Part shown: positions 1 to 7,820 of the stretch, piece by piece
How the letters are laid out: the number at the start of each line of letters is the position of its first letter
How positions within the stretch are numbered: the first letter of the stretch is position 1
Assembly (NCBI GenBank): GCA_947493585.1
Contig: CANLRI010000002.1
Coordinates: 62,001 to 126,000, forward strand
Reading direction: 5' to 3'
Origin: an uncultured Planococcus sp.
GTDB taxonomy: Bacteria > Bacillota > Bacilli > Bacillales_A > Planococcaceae
Length of the DNA: 64,000 nt
Position numbers and translations under genes: made by a program
The notes under the pieces: generated by a model
The model's input: only the letters and a program-made list of their open reading frames with translations
Told to the model about the DNA's origin: nothing
Databases searched by the model: none

Positions 1-1
1 C

Positions 2-76
2 TGGGCAGTCAAAGATTTGAAACAACAGCAAGCGGCGCGTCCAGCCGCAACAATTGCAAAAGAGAGCCGCGCATAA
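2..76 (+). CDS. 3' end of an unidentified gene (partial)
   Basis: An open frame runs from the window edge to a TAA at 74-76, giving a 24-residue lysine-, alanine- and glutamine-rich C-terminus that ends AKESRA. The stop codon lies in the loop of a perfect hairpin terminator, a typical gene end in this window, which is the main reason to believe the frame. Too little is left to name a family. It may be cotranscribed upstream of the cyclodeaminase-like gene or be a separate unit ended by the terminator; I favour the latter. Confidence 0.45.
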   Translation, partial: WAVKDLKQQQAARPAATIAKESRA

Positions 77-90
77 GCGGCTCTTTTTCT
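63..90 (+). terminator. Rho-independent terminator
   Basis: A perfect 8-bp stem (AGAGCCGC/GCGGCTCT) with a 6-nt loop is followed by TTTTCT. The loop contains the stop codon of the partial upstream gene. The RBS of the next gene starts only 3 nt further on, so readthrough may supply some expression of that gene. Confidence 0.85.
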
Positions 91-103
91 TTAGGAGGGC
101 CTC

Positions 104-1087
104 ATGAAAATCATCAACGAACAGCAAATCCAACAGAGCTACAAAATGAGTGATGCGATTGGAGATGTCACTGCATTGCTTCATGCTAAACAGCAAGGAA
201 AAATCGATAATCCCCACCGCACCGTCATTGATTTTCCGGAGCGGCAAGCATCCGCTTTGTACATGCCGAGTGCCGATAAACAAGAAGAACTCGCAGGCGT
301 CAAAGTGGTGACCATTTTTCCGGACAATCCGAAACAAGGCAAGCCGACAACGCAAGGGGTGATTTTATTATCCGATGCGACAAATGGGGAACATGTTGCG
401 ATGATGACCGCATCCTATTTGACGCGGCTCCGCACGGGCGCACTCAGTGCCATCGCCACCGATCATCTCGCGCGGCAAGACAGCCGTGTGCTTGCGGTCA
501 TCGGAACCGGCGCCATGGCGTTCGAGCAAGTGCTCGGCGTGCTCGAAGTCCGGGACATCGAAACGATTTTGCTATTCAACCGCACAGAAGAAAAGGCCGT
601 GCGTTTTAAAGAACAATTGGAAGCATTCGGCGTCCAGGCCGGAATCGAAATCGCACAAAGCGCCAAACAAGCTGTGGAAGCAGCAGACGTCATCGTCTGT
701 GCCACGCGCTCGACAGAACCGGTATTTGACGGCAATGATTTGAAACCAGGGACGCATATCAACGGTGTCGGCTCTTATTTGCCACATATGCGTGAAATGG
801 ATGAAACGACCATTGCGCGGGCGGATAAAATTGTCGCAGATGACCTTGCCGGCGTCCAGGACGAAGCAGGCGAGCTGATCCACGCGGCGAATTCGGGGAA
901 TTGGTCATTCGACCGGCTCCATGCAGAACTGACGGAACTCGCGTCCGGACAGCGTGCAGGACGCGAGACAGAAGAAGAGATCACGTTCTTTAAATGTGTC
1001 GGGGCGGCGTATTTCGATTTAGCTGTAGCGAAAGGCGTTTACCGGAAAGCGCAGGGCGGCAAGCTTGGAACGGATATTGAACTATAA
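104..1087 (+). CDS. Ornithine cyclodeaminase/mu-crystallin family protein
   Basis: The 327-residue protein has the family layout: an N-terminal substrate/dimer domain and an NAD(P)-binding Rossmann domain with GTGAMA at residues 134-139. The hallmark RTGA (110-113), the GVKVVTIFPDNPKQGKPT stretch (65-82) and GSYLPHMRE (223-231) are all present. Known members include ornithine cyclodeaminase, ketimine/pyrroline reductases and alanine dehydrogenases, and substrate cannot be read from sequence. The start is ATG 104 with AGGAGGG at 93-99. A terminator follows directly, so it is probably monocistronic. Cytosolic; a proline or amino-acid related role is inference. Confidence 0.85.
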   Translation: MKIINEQQIQQSYKMSDAIGDVTALLHAKQQGKIDNPHRTVIDFPERQASALYMPSADKQEELAGVKVVTIFPDNPKQGKPTTQGVILLSDATNGEHVAMMTASYLTRLRTGALSAIATDHLARQDSRVLAVIGTGAMAFEQVLGVLEVRDIETILLFNRTEEKAVRFKEQLEAFGVQAGIEIAQSAKQAVEAADVIVCATRSTEPVFDGNDLKPGTHINGVGSYLPHMREMDETTIARADKIVADDLAGVQDEAGELIHAANSGNWSFDRLHAELTELASGQRAGRETEEEITFFKCVGAAYFDLAVAKGVYRKAQGGKLGTDIEL

Positions 1088-1100
1088 ATGAAAACACGAA

Positions 1101-1137
1101 ACTGCCCAGAGGCTTGGCCTCTGGGCAGTTTTTTTTT
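1101..1137 (+). terminator. Rho-independent terminator
   Basis: A long stem (ACTGCCCAGAGG pairing with CCTCTGGGCAGT) is followed by nine T residues. It ends the cyclodeaminase-like gene. The GCCCAGAG stem core recurs in the terminator at 5395-5427. Confidence 0.93.
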
Positions 1138-1187
1138 GAGAAATTCTTCAGTTTAGAAATACTCTTGAAAAAATAATATACAAATGT

Positions 1188-1213
1188 TACTGTGTATATG
1201 AGTATAAACAGTA
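1188..1213 (+). promoter_or_regulatory. Candidate GntR/YtrA-type operator
   Basis: An inverted repeat TACTGT-N14-ACAGTA, embedded in the more extended dyad TGTgTAT...TAtAAACA, lies 27 nt upstream of the first ABC operon gene. A weak -35-like TTGAAA is at 1165-1170. YtrA-subfamily regulators are known to bind such AT-rich dyads upstream of their own ABC operons, and a YtrA-type gene is the second gene here. Autoregulation is therefore an inference from position and symmetry. Confidence 0.5.
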
Positions 1214-1239
1214 TAACAGTTGAGAAGGAGTGTATATAA

Positions 1240-1962
1240 ATGAATGACTGGAATCAAGCGTACCGGTTGGCAGCGTTCGAAATAAAAGCATCGCTGCGCA
1301 ACTTATTGTTGATCCTGGCTTTTTATATCGCCATGAGCCTCATCTTCATGATGTCGTTCGATGTGTATCTGGAAGGCGACTTCAAAGGGTTCGATATCAT
1401 GTTCTTGCTGGTGTTCTTCATGTTTCCTGCCTGGATGAAAGGAAAAGAATTTCAAATGCAGAAAATGGATGGCAATCTATGGTCGTCTCCGTCGATCATC
1501 ATGCTTCAGCAATTGCCGATAAGCAGAAACACCATTGTCAAAAGCCGTTTTCTCATCCATGCATTCTGCTCGTTTCCGTTCCAATTGATCTTGCTGATTG
1601 CCATGCCACTCATGTCGGACAATTTTCGGGAAGCGATGACGCCGGTTTCTTACGCTGTGTTTGTGTTGATGTGGCTGGCCATTTCAATTGCGGTCGGCTT
1701 TATGATGGCTGCCAGTGAAGCGGGAGGGAATTTCAGGATGAAAGAGATTGTACTGTCGTTCATTTATATCTTAATCGCGGCAGCCGCCGTCTACTTGCTG
1801 TTCCCTATGCTGTCGGGCAGCGGTTTTATTGAGTGGACAATGGCGATTGCAGTGGATTGGCCACTATTGACGGGCGTTGCAGCTGTGCTCCTCATGATTG
1901 CGGGTTGGAAATACTGGCAAGTAGATATGAGAAAGACGATGAAGAAAACGGATTACCTGTGA
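1240..1962 (+). CDS. ABC-2-like membrane permease of a YtrA-type operon
   Basis: A 240-residue, very hydrophobic protein with about six membrane segments (near residues 20-40, 50-65, 105-125, 135-160, 170-190 and 205-225) and short loops. I see no catalytic motif. It sits first in an operon with a GntR regulator and two ABC ATPases, and its size and topology fit the membrane half of a YtrBC-like exporter. The RBS GAGAAGGAG precedes ATG 1240. Transported substrate unknown; such operons often answer to cell-wall-active antibiotics, which is family knowledge and not visible here. Confidence 0.7.
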   Translation: MNDWNQAYRLAAFEIKASLRNLLLILAFYIAMSLIFMMSFDVYLEGDFKGFDIMFLLVFFMFPAWMKGKEFQMQKMDGNLWSSPSIIMLQQLPISRNTIVKSRFLIHAFCSFPFQLILLIAMPLMSDNFREAMTPVSYAVFVLMWLAISIAVGFMMAASEAGGNFRMKEIVLSFIYILIAAAAVYLLFPMLSGSGFIEWTMAIAVDWPLLTGVAAVLLMIAGWKYWQVDMRKTMKKTDYL

Positions 1963-1977
1963 GAGGAGGGCTGGCTT

Positions 1978-2367
1978 TTGCTGCCAATACGTTTATCCAA
2001 AGATTCCCGTGAACCGATTTATCACCAAATTGAAAAGCAGCTGAAGGCCTTGATTGCAGGGGGGCACTTGCTTGCGGGTTCGCCGCTTCCCTCAATTCGT
2101 GCGTTATCGAAAGACCTTGAAATCAGCGTCATCACGATAAGGCGCGCTTATCAGGATTTGGAAGCACAAGGCTTTATCCAGACGCTTCATGGCAAAGGGA
2201 CCTTTGTAGCGGAAATACAACATACGACCAAGCAGCAAGTGATGACCGATTCGGTTGAAAAAGAATTTGAACAGGCCATCCGCAACGCGATGGACTATGA
2301 CTATACAGTTGATGACATCAAGCGCGTTTTTGAAGAGACATTGAGCAAGCTGAGGGAGGGGAAATAA
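1978..2367 (+). CDS. GntR-family regulator, YtrA subfamily
   Basis: A 129-residue protein with an N-terminal winged helix-turn-helix (residues about 9-77, including PIYHQIEKQL, GSPLPSIRALSKDLEIS and the wing GKGTFVAE) and only a short C-terminal helical tail (about 90-129). That is the compact YtrA type, as opposed to the FadR or HutC types. The start is a TTG at 1978, supported by GAGAGGAGGG at about 1961-1970. Only 15 nt separate it from the permease and 3 nt from the ATPase downstream, so all are one operon. It probably represses that operon through the dyad at 1188-1213. Confidence 0.85.
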   Translation: MLPIRLSKDSREPIYHQIEKQLKALIAGGHLLAGSPLPSIRALSKDLEISVITIRRAYQDLEAQGFIQTLHGKGTFVAEIQHTTKQQVMTDSVEKEFEQAIRNAMDYDYTVDDIKRVFEETLSKLREGK

Positions 2368-2370
2368 CGG

Positions 2371-3216
2371 ATGATTCCATGGATTGAATTAACGCAAGTT
2401 AACAAGCAAATCGATGACTTCCGGCTCGGGCCGGTCAGTCTGGCTATTGAGCCTGGCACGATTACCGCGCTTGTAGGGAATAACGGTTCGGGCAAAAGCT
2501 CCTTGTTGAAGCTGATTATGAACATGGCCAATATGGACGAAGGTAACATCCAAGTTTTTGGCGAACCGGTGGACGGAGAAGACGAAAGTTGGAAAAGGCA
2601 TGTCACGTTCCTGCCGCAAACTCCAGTTGGCTGGAATGCGTATACAGGAAACGACTTAAAAAACTTGATTGCTCCGCTCTATGCCAAATGGGATGACGTT
2701 CTTTTTGAACGGATGATACAGCTCTTGGACATCCCGCTCGATAAGCGCTTCGGCAAATTATCACCGGGCGTACAGCAAAAATTAAGTTTGTCGCTGGCCT
2801 TGCCACGCCATACGGATATTCTGATTTTGGACGAACCGACCGCTTCCTTGGACATTCCTTCTAAGAATTTGGTGATGGATTTATTGGTCGACTGGATGGA
2901 ACGGGAAGACCGGGCGATCATTTTGACGACACATCAGCCGGAAAGCCTCCGCAAGCTGGCGGACTACTTGTTTTTGATGAAAGATGGGCAGGCAATCGGC
3001 CATTACGAAAAAGACCAGCTCACCAGCGGGTTTCGCCGCTACTGGTTGGAGGAAATGCCTGCTGAAGCAGTGCCTGGTGAACGTTCGCGCTCCGGCCGGC
3101 AACTTGTATCCGATCATTTAGAGGCCACGGAAAACTACTTGGCAGATCACCGAATCGGAATTGTCGACAACAAAGCGCTGGAACTGGAAGAAGTCATTAG
3201 CCTGTTATTGGCATGA
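2371..3216 (+). CDS. ABC transporter ATP-binding protein (YtrB-like)
   Basis: 281 residues. Walker A GNNGSGKS is at 36-43, and Walker B LILDEP with the D-loop ends at about 161. The signature reads LSPGVQQKL at 130-138 in place of LSGGQ, a relaxed signature also seen in YtrB-type ATPases. A switch histidine is in TTHQPES. The extra C-terminal ~60 residues are not part of the ATPase core. It begins 3 nt after the GntR stop. It presumably pairs with the 240-residue permease at 1240-1962. Confidence 0.85.
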   Translation: MIPWIELTQVNKQIDDFRLGPVSLAIEPGTITALVGNNGSGKSSLLKLIMNMANMDEGNIQVFGEPVDGEDESWKRHVTFLPQTPVGWNAYTGNDLKNLIAPLYAKWDDVLFERMIQLLDIPLDKRFGKLSPGVQQKLSLSLALPRHTDILILDEPTASLDIPSKNLVMDLLVDWMEREDRAIILTTHQPESLRKLADYLFLMKDGQAIGHYEKDQLTSGFRRYWLEEMPAEAVPGERSRSGRQLVSDHLEATENYLADHRIGIVDNKALELEEVISLLLA

Positions 3217-3238
3217 ACCAACAGAGAGGATGAGGGAA

Positions 3239-4171
3239 ATGGAAACGATGCTCACCGTAGAAGGATTGGGGAAATCCTTCAAAGACAAGCAAATCATCTC
3301 GAATATCTCGTTTGAAGTGAAACAAGGGGAAATCATGGCGCTGCTCGGGCCAAACGGCGCAGGAAAATCGACGACGATCCGCAATATCATGGGCATCATG
3401 TATCCGGATGAAGGGGCCATCACATTCCGCAATAGCACAAATAACGAAATCCCCCGCAATAAAATCGGCTATTTGCCGGAAGAGCGGGGCTTGTACAAAA
3501 ACGTCAAAGTGATGGACATTCTATTGTACTTGGCCGAGCTCAAGGATTATCCGCTGAACCGTGCCAAACAGCGTGCGCTTGAATATTTGAAGAAATTCGG
3601 CTTGGAGGGCAAGGACAATGTGTCGGTCGAGGAATTGTCGAAAGGGATGGGGCAGAAAGTGCAATTTATCGCCTCCATTCTCCACGAGCCGGAACTGCTC
3701 ATTTTGGATGAACCGTTTTCAGGGCTCGACCCGGTCAGCCAGGAGTTATTCAAAGATGAAATTCGCTCGTTGGCCAAAAACGGCACGGCGATCTTATTGT
3801 CTTCGCACCAGATGAATCTCGTCGAGGAAATGGCGGACCGCTTATTCTTGATCCATCGCGGAACTAAAGTCATCTCGGGAAGCTTAAGCGAAGTGAAAAA
3901 GGAATACGCCAATTTTAAATGCACCATCCATGGAAGCAATAGCCATCAAGTGTTGGAAAGCTTACCGGAAGTGGAACGGATCGAACATAGCGAGGAAGCG
4001 GCGGTGCTGTACTTGTCGAAACGTGTGCAACCCGCGATTTGGTTGAGAAATCTGCCGGAACAACTCGACGTCCAGGAACTGTCCATCGATCGGATTTCCC
4101 TCCATGAAATCTTCATCGACATCGCCACGGACAAAAACCTATTGAAGGAAGCGGGTGAGTTGCATGCATAA
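3239..4171 (+). CDS. ABC transporter ATP-binding protein with DUF4162-like C-terminus (YhaQ/NatA-like)
   Basis: I choose ATG 3239, 8 nt after GAGGA at 3226-3230; in-frame ATGs at 3230 and 3248 are alternatives. Walker A GPNGAGKS is at about 37-44, the signature LSKGMGQK is near residue 137, and Walker B is LLILDEPFSGLD. The phrase GYLPEERGLY and the C-terminal ~80-residue extension match the NatA/YhaQ group of ATPases that pair with NatB/YhaP permeases, here the next gene. It overlaps the permease by up to 17 nt. In that family the complex exports sodium or other toxic solutes; substrate here unknown. Confidence 0.87.
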   Translation: METMLTVEGLGKSFKDKQIISNISFEVKQGEIMALLGPNGAGKSTTIRNIMGIMYPDEGAITFRNSTNNEIPRNKIGYLPEERGLYKNVKVMDILLYLAELKDYPLNRAKQRALEYLKKFGLEGKDNVSVEELSKGMGQKVQFIASILHEPELLILDEPFSGLDPVSQELFKDEIRSLAKNGTAILLSSHQMNLVEEMADRLFLIHRGTKVISGSLSEVKKEYANFKCTIHGSNSHQVLESLPEVERIEHSEEAAVLYLSKRVQPAIWLRNLPEQLDVQELSIDRISLHEIFIDIATDKNLLKEAGELHA

Positions 4172-5372
4172 CACGAAGAAAGTCGCGAAATGGGAAATCA
4201 AACGCAACCTGAAAAGCAAATCGTTTATCATCGGCCTGTTTCTGACTCCGCTCATTTTCCTGGCATTCTTATTACTGCCTGAATTGTTCAGTTCAGACGA
4301 TGAACCGGCAACGACGACGGTTTATGTCAACGACCAACTCGGTGTCTACGAACAATTGGAAGCAGCTGCAGCGAACACCGAATGGAACATGGAACTGACT
4401 AACAGTACCCCACAGGAAGCCGAGGAGGCACTTGAAGAAGGCACGGACGCTGCCTATATTTTCATCGGCGAACAATCGGTCGAAAGCGGCACGGTGCCTG
4501 TCTATACGAACGACGAAACCAGTGACGCCTTCATGGATGAAGTCCAGCAGCTCGGCGGGCCATTGCAAATGGTGCAAATCGAGCAGCTCGGCCTGACGGC
4601 GGAAGAAGCAGGGACAGTCGCACAAGGCATCGTCTTTGAAGACGCATCGAATGAACCGGAACAAGCTGGCTTGTTCAGTGAGGCGATGCTCGAGCGCGTC
4701 GTGCCAGGGGCCTTTGCGGCGGTCGTTATGTTGTCGATCGTCTTTACAGGCATGGCGATATTCCAAAGTGCTTCGCAGGAGAAGAAAGACAAAATAGCAG
4801 AAATTATCCTGTCATCATTGACGCCGGCAGAGCTGATGCAGGGTAAAATCATTGGCTATTTCGTGCTCGGCCTCATTCAGGTGGTCGTCTATGTGCTGAT
4901 TGCGCTGCCGGTGCTCATCTGGCGCATCGATGTGCCAATCATCGAGTATTTGTTTGTTCCTGAATTGCTAGTGCTCTTGCTCATCGCCATTCTTGGTTAC
5001 TTATTGTACGCAGCGATATTTGTCGGAATCGGCGCGACGATGGCCGACATCTCGACCGCCGGGAATTTCCAGGGCATGGTCATGATGCTTCCGTTCAGCC
5101 CATTTCTGTTCATCGGTCCGGTTTTCAGTGATCCAAGCGGCATTTGGGCGCAAATCGGAAGCTATATTCCCTTTACCGCACCAGGCGTCCTCATCATGCG
5201 CTTATCGTTATTGGAAGAGTGGCCATGGATGGAAATCGTGATCGCCACCGCAATTCTCGCCATCAGCGTATGGGTGTTCATGAAACTCGCAGGCAAGATT
5301 TTCAAGATCGGCATCTTGATGTACGGGAAAAATGCGACACCAGGAGAAATCTGGAAGTGGGTTCGAACTTAA
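4164..5372 (+). CDS. ABC-2 family permease (YhaP/NatB-like)
   Basis: About 402 residues. One membrane segment near residues 20-38 is followed by an acidic extracellular domain of about 140 residues. A bundle of five to six membrane segments then follows, with the conserved cytoplasmic stretch SASQEKKDKIAEIILSSLTP between them. That is the NatB/YhaP architecture. Translation probably starts at ATG 4164; a GTG at 4155 is in frame. It is coupled to the upstream ATPase by overlap, so the pair form one exporter. It is the last gene of the operon, which ends in the terminator at 5395-5427. Confidence 0.85.
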   Translation: MHNTKKVAKWEIKRNLKSKSFIIGLFLTPLIFLAFLLLPELFSSDDEPATTTVYVNDQLGVYEQLEAAAANTEWNMELTNSTPQEAEEALEEGTDAAYIFIGEQSVESGTVPVYTNDETSDAFMDEVQQLGGPLQMVQIEQLGLTAEEAGTVAQGIVFEDASNEPEQAGLFSEAMLERVVPGAFAAVVMLSIVFTGMAIFQSASQEKKDKIAEIILSSLTPAELMQGKIIGYFVLGLIQVVVYVLIALPVLIWRIDVPIIEYLFVPELLVLLLIAILGYLLYAAIFVGIGATMADISTAGNFQGMVMMLPFSPFLFIGPVFSDPSGIWAQIGSYIPFTAPGVLIMRLSLLEEWPWMEIVIATAILAISVWVFMKLAGKIFKIGILMYGKNATPGEIWKWVRT

Positions 5373-5394
5373 TCAGCGAAAGCCAGTAGACAGG

Positions 5395-5427
5395 AAAAAA
5401 GCCCAGAGGCATAATCTCTGGGCTTTT
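5395..5427. terminator. Bidirectional terminator between convergent genes
   Basis: The stem GCCCAGAG/CTCTGGGC has a 7-nt loop, with an A6 tract on one side and T4 on the other. It can serve the ABC operon on the plus strand and the SDR gene on the minus strand. Confidence 0.9.
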
Positions 5428-5439
5428 CATATTCATATA

Positions 5440-6291
5440 TTATTCAGCTGGCGTGCCAGGCTCGATCTCGTATGATTTTTGGACGGTTTCGTCGCGCTCG
5501 CCCAAGCCTTCAGTAGTTGTCTTGCTCCACATGGCTTCCATACGCTCTTTCACTTGTGGAATCATTTTTTCCGGAATGACGTTGCGGTATTGATTGGTTT
5601 CGCCGAGAATCACTTTTACCGACGGTTCGGTGACTTCTTTCGGATCGAATTGTTCATAAGGGAAAGCGGCTTTCTCGTAGTCGAAGACCGTGTTTTCCGA
5701 ATCAGACTGCCAGTTTTTCCACGTTTCAAACTCGCGGTCGTTAAAGCCGGTCAAATACGGCCCTGGGTTGATGGTCGCTACTTCCACATTGAATTCCTGC
5801 AGTTCTTTGCTCAAGGAATCTGCGAAAGCTTCCGTTGCGTGTTTCGTGCTGCAATAAGGCCCCATCAACGGGTCTGCCATCAAGCCCGAAACAGAAGAGA
5901 CGAAGACGATACGGCCAGAGCGTTTTTCAACCATCTGGCGCGCAAAGCCTTTCGTCAATAGGACCGGGCCGAAGACATTGACCTCAAATTGGTGGCGCAG
6001 GTTTTCTTCCGGGATGTCGACAAGCGATCCGCCTTCAGACACTGCCGCATTGTTTACTAAGACATCAATGTCCCAGCCCCACGCTTTTTCGCGGTCTTTC
6101 GGGTTCGTGACGTCCAATTTCTCGATTTGCATCGACACGCCGCGCTCTTTTGCTTCCTGCTCCAACGCGGAAACTTGTGAGATGATTTCAACGCCTGCGA
6201 TGACGGACTTGCCTTGTTCCGCCAAGCTGAACGCAATATTTTTGCCAAATCCGGTGCCGGCACCGGTGATTAGGATTTTTTCGTTTGCCAT
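5440..6291 (-). CDS. Short-chain dehydrogenase/reductase
   Basis: 283 residues, a classical SDR. The cofactor motif TGAGTGFG is at about 9-16, NNAAVS is the NNAG-type motif, the catalytic Ser is in SSVSG, and YCSTK is the active-site YxxxK. The glycine-rich motif is followed by no basic residue at the strand-2 end that would clearly favour NADP. ATG 6291 is preceded by GAGGAGG. It stands alone, convergent with the ABC operon. The C-terminal ~80 residues are longer than in minimal SDRs. Substrate unknown. Confidence 0.85.
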   Translation of the reverse strand: MANEKILITGAGTGFGKNIAFSLAEQGKSVIAGVEIISQVSALEQEAKERGVSMQIEKLDVTNPKDREKAWGWDIDVLVNNAAVSEGGSLVDIPEENLRHQFEVNVFGPVLLTKGFARQMVEKRSGRIVFVSSVSGLMADPLMGPYCSTKHATEAFADSLSKELQEFNVEVATINPGPYLTGFNDREFETWKNWQSDSENTVFDYEKAAFPYEQFDPKEVTEPSVKVILGETNQYRNVIPEKMIPQVKERMEAMWSKTTTEGLGERDETVQKSYEIEPGTPAE

Positions 6292-6391
6292 TGTAAATTC
6301 CTCCTCGGATTGTTTGTTGCACAGTGTTTACTTATACTTCCAATGCATACCCGGGACATACCCCGGCTTAAACGGAATTTAGCAAATCAAA

Positions 6392-6421
6392 AAGAGACAA
6401 ACCGTCATAGGTTCGTCTCTT
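6392..6421 (-). terminator. Terminator downstream of bioY
   Basis: Read on the minus strand, AAGAGACGAACC pairs with GGTTTGTCTCTT (one G-U pair) around a 6-nt loop and runs into TTTGATTT. It lies 43 nt past the bioY stop. Confidence 0.8.
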
Positions 6422-6464
6422 AGAAAGTCCGAGAGCTAGAAGCGAATGGTAGTCAAGCTTGATT

Positions 6465-7025
6465 TCAAACTTCCAAACCTTGCAAAAGCCTTGCCGATGC
6501 TAAACGGTTCCTCACCGAGATACCGATCCATGCAGCGAGCACGGCTTTGATGACGCCGACGAGGACGAATGGCGCAAACCCGCCCATAAAGGCGCCGGTC
6601 CAGGAAAGTTCCGCGAAGATCTTCAGCCAAACCGTCCCGAACGTTAAAGCTACGAACATGCCGAGGATGTTGGCGATGATGGCGTTCATGACCGTAAAGC
6701 CCATCTTCTCCAAGTAATAGCCGATGACGAAAGCGGTCGGGATGAACCCGAATAAATAGCCGCCCGTCGGCCCGAACAAACTGCCCAATCCGCCTGACAT
6801 TTGCGCGAATACCGGAATTCCGGCGGCGCCGATTGCGAGATAAACCAAAATGGAAAGCGTGCCGTAGCGCGCGCCTAAAATCGTGGCGGCAAGACCGATT
6901 GCCAAAGTCTGCCCGGTAATCGGCACGAGCGGCAAAGGAATGGTGACTTGAGCGAGTATGCCGATAATAGCCGCGAACAAAGCCGTCACAATCATCATCC
7001 GCAGTTTTTTGTTTGATTCTGTCAT
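6465..7025 (-). CDS. bioY: Biotin transporter BioY (ECF S-component)
   Basis: 186 residues, about six membrane segments, with the BioY signatures IPLPLVPITGQTLA near residues 29-42 and GLGSLFGPTGGYLFGF near residues 80-95. BioY is the membrane S-component that binds biotin and works alone or with an EcfAAT energising module. No EcfAAT genes are adjacent, so it either acts solitarily or shares the ECF module encoded elsewhere. It is monocistronic. Two GTTAAC half-sites upstream match a BirA operator, so biotin repression is expected. Confidence 0.93.
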   Translation of the reverse strand: MTESNKKLRMMIVTALFAAIIGILAQVTIPLPLVPITGQTLAIGLAATILGARYGTLSILVYLAIGAAGIPVFAQMSGGLGSLFGPTGGYLFGFIPTAFVIGYYLEKMGFTVMNAIIANILGMFVALTFGTVWLKIFAELSWTGAFMGGFAPFVLVGVIKAVLAAWIGISVRNRLASARLLQGLEV

Positions 7026-7048
7026 GAAAAAACGCCCTTTCTTTTTTG

Positions 7049-7078
7049 AGTTAACTAATTTATAAAATAAGTTAACTT
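7049..7078 (-). promoter_or_regulatory. BirA operator of bioY
   Basis: Two identical AGTTAACT palindromes (7049-7056 and 7070-7077) are separated by 13 nt. This matches the known Firmicute BirA site, TTAAC half-sites in inverted orientation with a 14-16 nt spacer. It lies between the candidate -35 and the bioY start, where biotinyl-AMP-bound BirA would block transcription. Confidence 0.82.
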
Positions 7079-7083
7079 AATAA

Positions 7084-7109
7084 TATCCGAACGGGTGAGA
7101 GGGTGTCAA
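7084..7109 (-). promoter_or_regulatory. Candidate SigA promoter of bioY
   Basis: On the minus strand a perfect TTGACA (7104-7109) lies 18-20 nt upstream of GATATT/TATTAT-like sequences (about 7080-7086). The BirA boxes begin immediately downstream and would overlap the -10 and start region. The -10 assignment is uncertain. Confidence 0.5.
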
Positions 7110-7130
7110 TAAGCTTTTGGCCAATCAACA

Positions 7131-7141
7131 ACAAGCGCAAT
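7131..7141 (+). promoter_or_regulatory. Candidate Ada box upstream of adaA
   Basis: ACAAGCGCAA contains AAGCGCAA, the core of the Ada box known upstream of ada genes (AAAGCGCAA). It lies about 60 nt upstream of a TAAAAT -10-like element (7199-7204) that lacks a good -35, as expected for a promoter activated by methylated Ada. It also lies upstream of the gene for the cognate activator. A short motif, so moderate confidence. Confidence 0.4.
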
Positions 7142-7244
7142 CACACAGCTTTCGACCATAAGTGCAAAAACGAGGACGAATGCTGGAAACTGTAATGATA
7201 AAATGAGAAGAGCTAAGATAGAGAAAAGAAGGGAGGCGGCGGCT

Positions 7245-7820
7245 ATGGAAGCTCAAGCGAAGTTCACGTTCGATGAGATGTGGGAGAAAATCCTGGATTG
7301 CGACCGGAAATACGACGGCTTGTTTTTCACGTGCGTGAAAACGACGAAGATTTATTGCCGTCCGTCCTGCCGATCGCGCAAGCCGAAAAAGCGCAACGTG
7401 GAATTCTGTTTCTCCATTGAAGAAGCGGAGAACCGCGGATTTCGGGCATGTAAAAGGTGCCAGCCCGAAATTGAACAATCGCCTTATGTGGAATTCACCC
7501 AGCAAGTTATCGCTTTTTTAACCGATCATTACCAGCAAAAAATCGGCTTGGAAGAAATCGCCGCCCATGTCGGGATGAGCCCATCTTATGTCGACCGGCT
7601 GTTCAAGCAGGAAACAGACGAAACGCCGCGCTCTTATTTGGAGAAAATCCGCATCGACAAAGCGGCGCATTTACTTGCGAACACCGATAAAACGAATTTG
7701 GAGATATGCCTGGAGACTGGCTTTCAAAGCACGTCTCATTTCTATAAAGTGTTCCGGCAGCTGAAACAACAATCGCCGGGCCATTACCGGAAAGAGAAAG
7801 GAGCGAGACGGGATGGATAG
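7245..7820 (+). CDS. adaA: AdaA-like methylphosphotriester-DNA methyltransferase and activator
   Basis: I place the start at ATG 7245 after AGGGAGG (about 7230-7235); a longer in-frame start at 7203 has no RBS. 191 residues. The Ada zinc domain has Cys38, Cys42, Cys69 and Cys72, exactly the spacing of E. coli Ada, where Cys38 takes the methyl group from phosphotriesters. It is followed by an AraC-type helix-turn-helix pair (about 85-185). There is no MGMT domain; that activity is the separate ogt gene two genes on, as in the Bacillus AdaA/AdaB split. It heads the adaA-alkA-ogt operon and should activate it when methylated. Confidence 0.9.
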   Translation: MEAQAKFTFDEMWEKILDCDRKYDGLFFTCVKTTKIYCRPSCRSRKPKKRNVEFCFSIEEAENRGFRACKRCQPEIEQSPYVEFTQQVIAFLTDHYQQKIGLEEIAAHVGMSPSYVDRLFKQETDETPRSYLEKIRIDKAAHLLANTDKTNLEICLETGFQSTSHFYKVFRQLKQQSPGHYRKEKGARRDG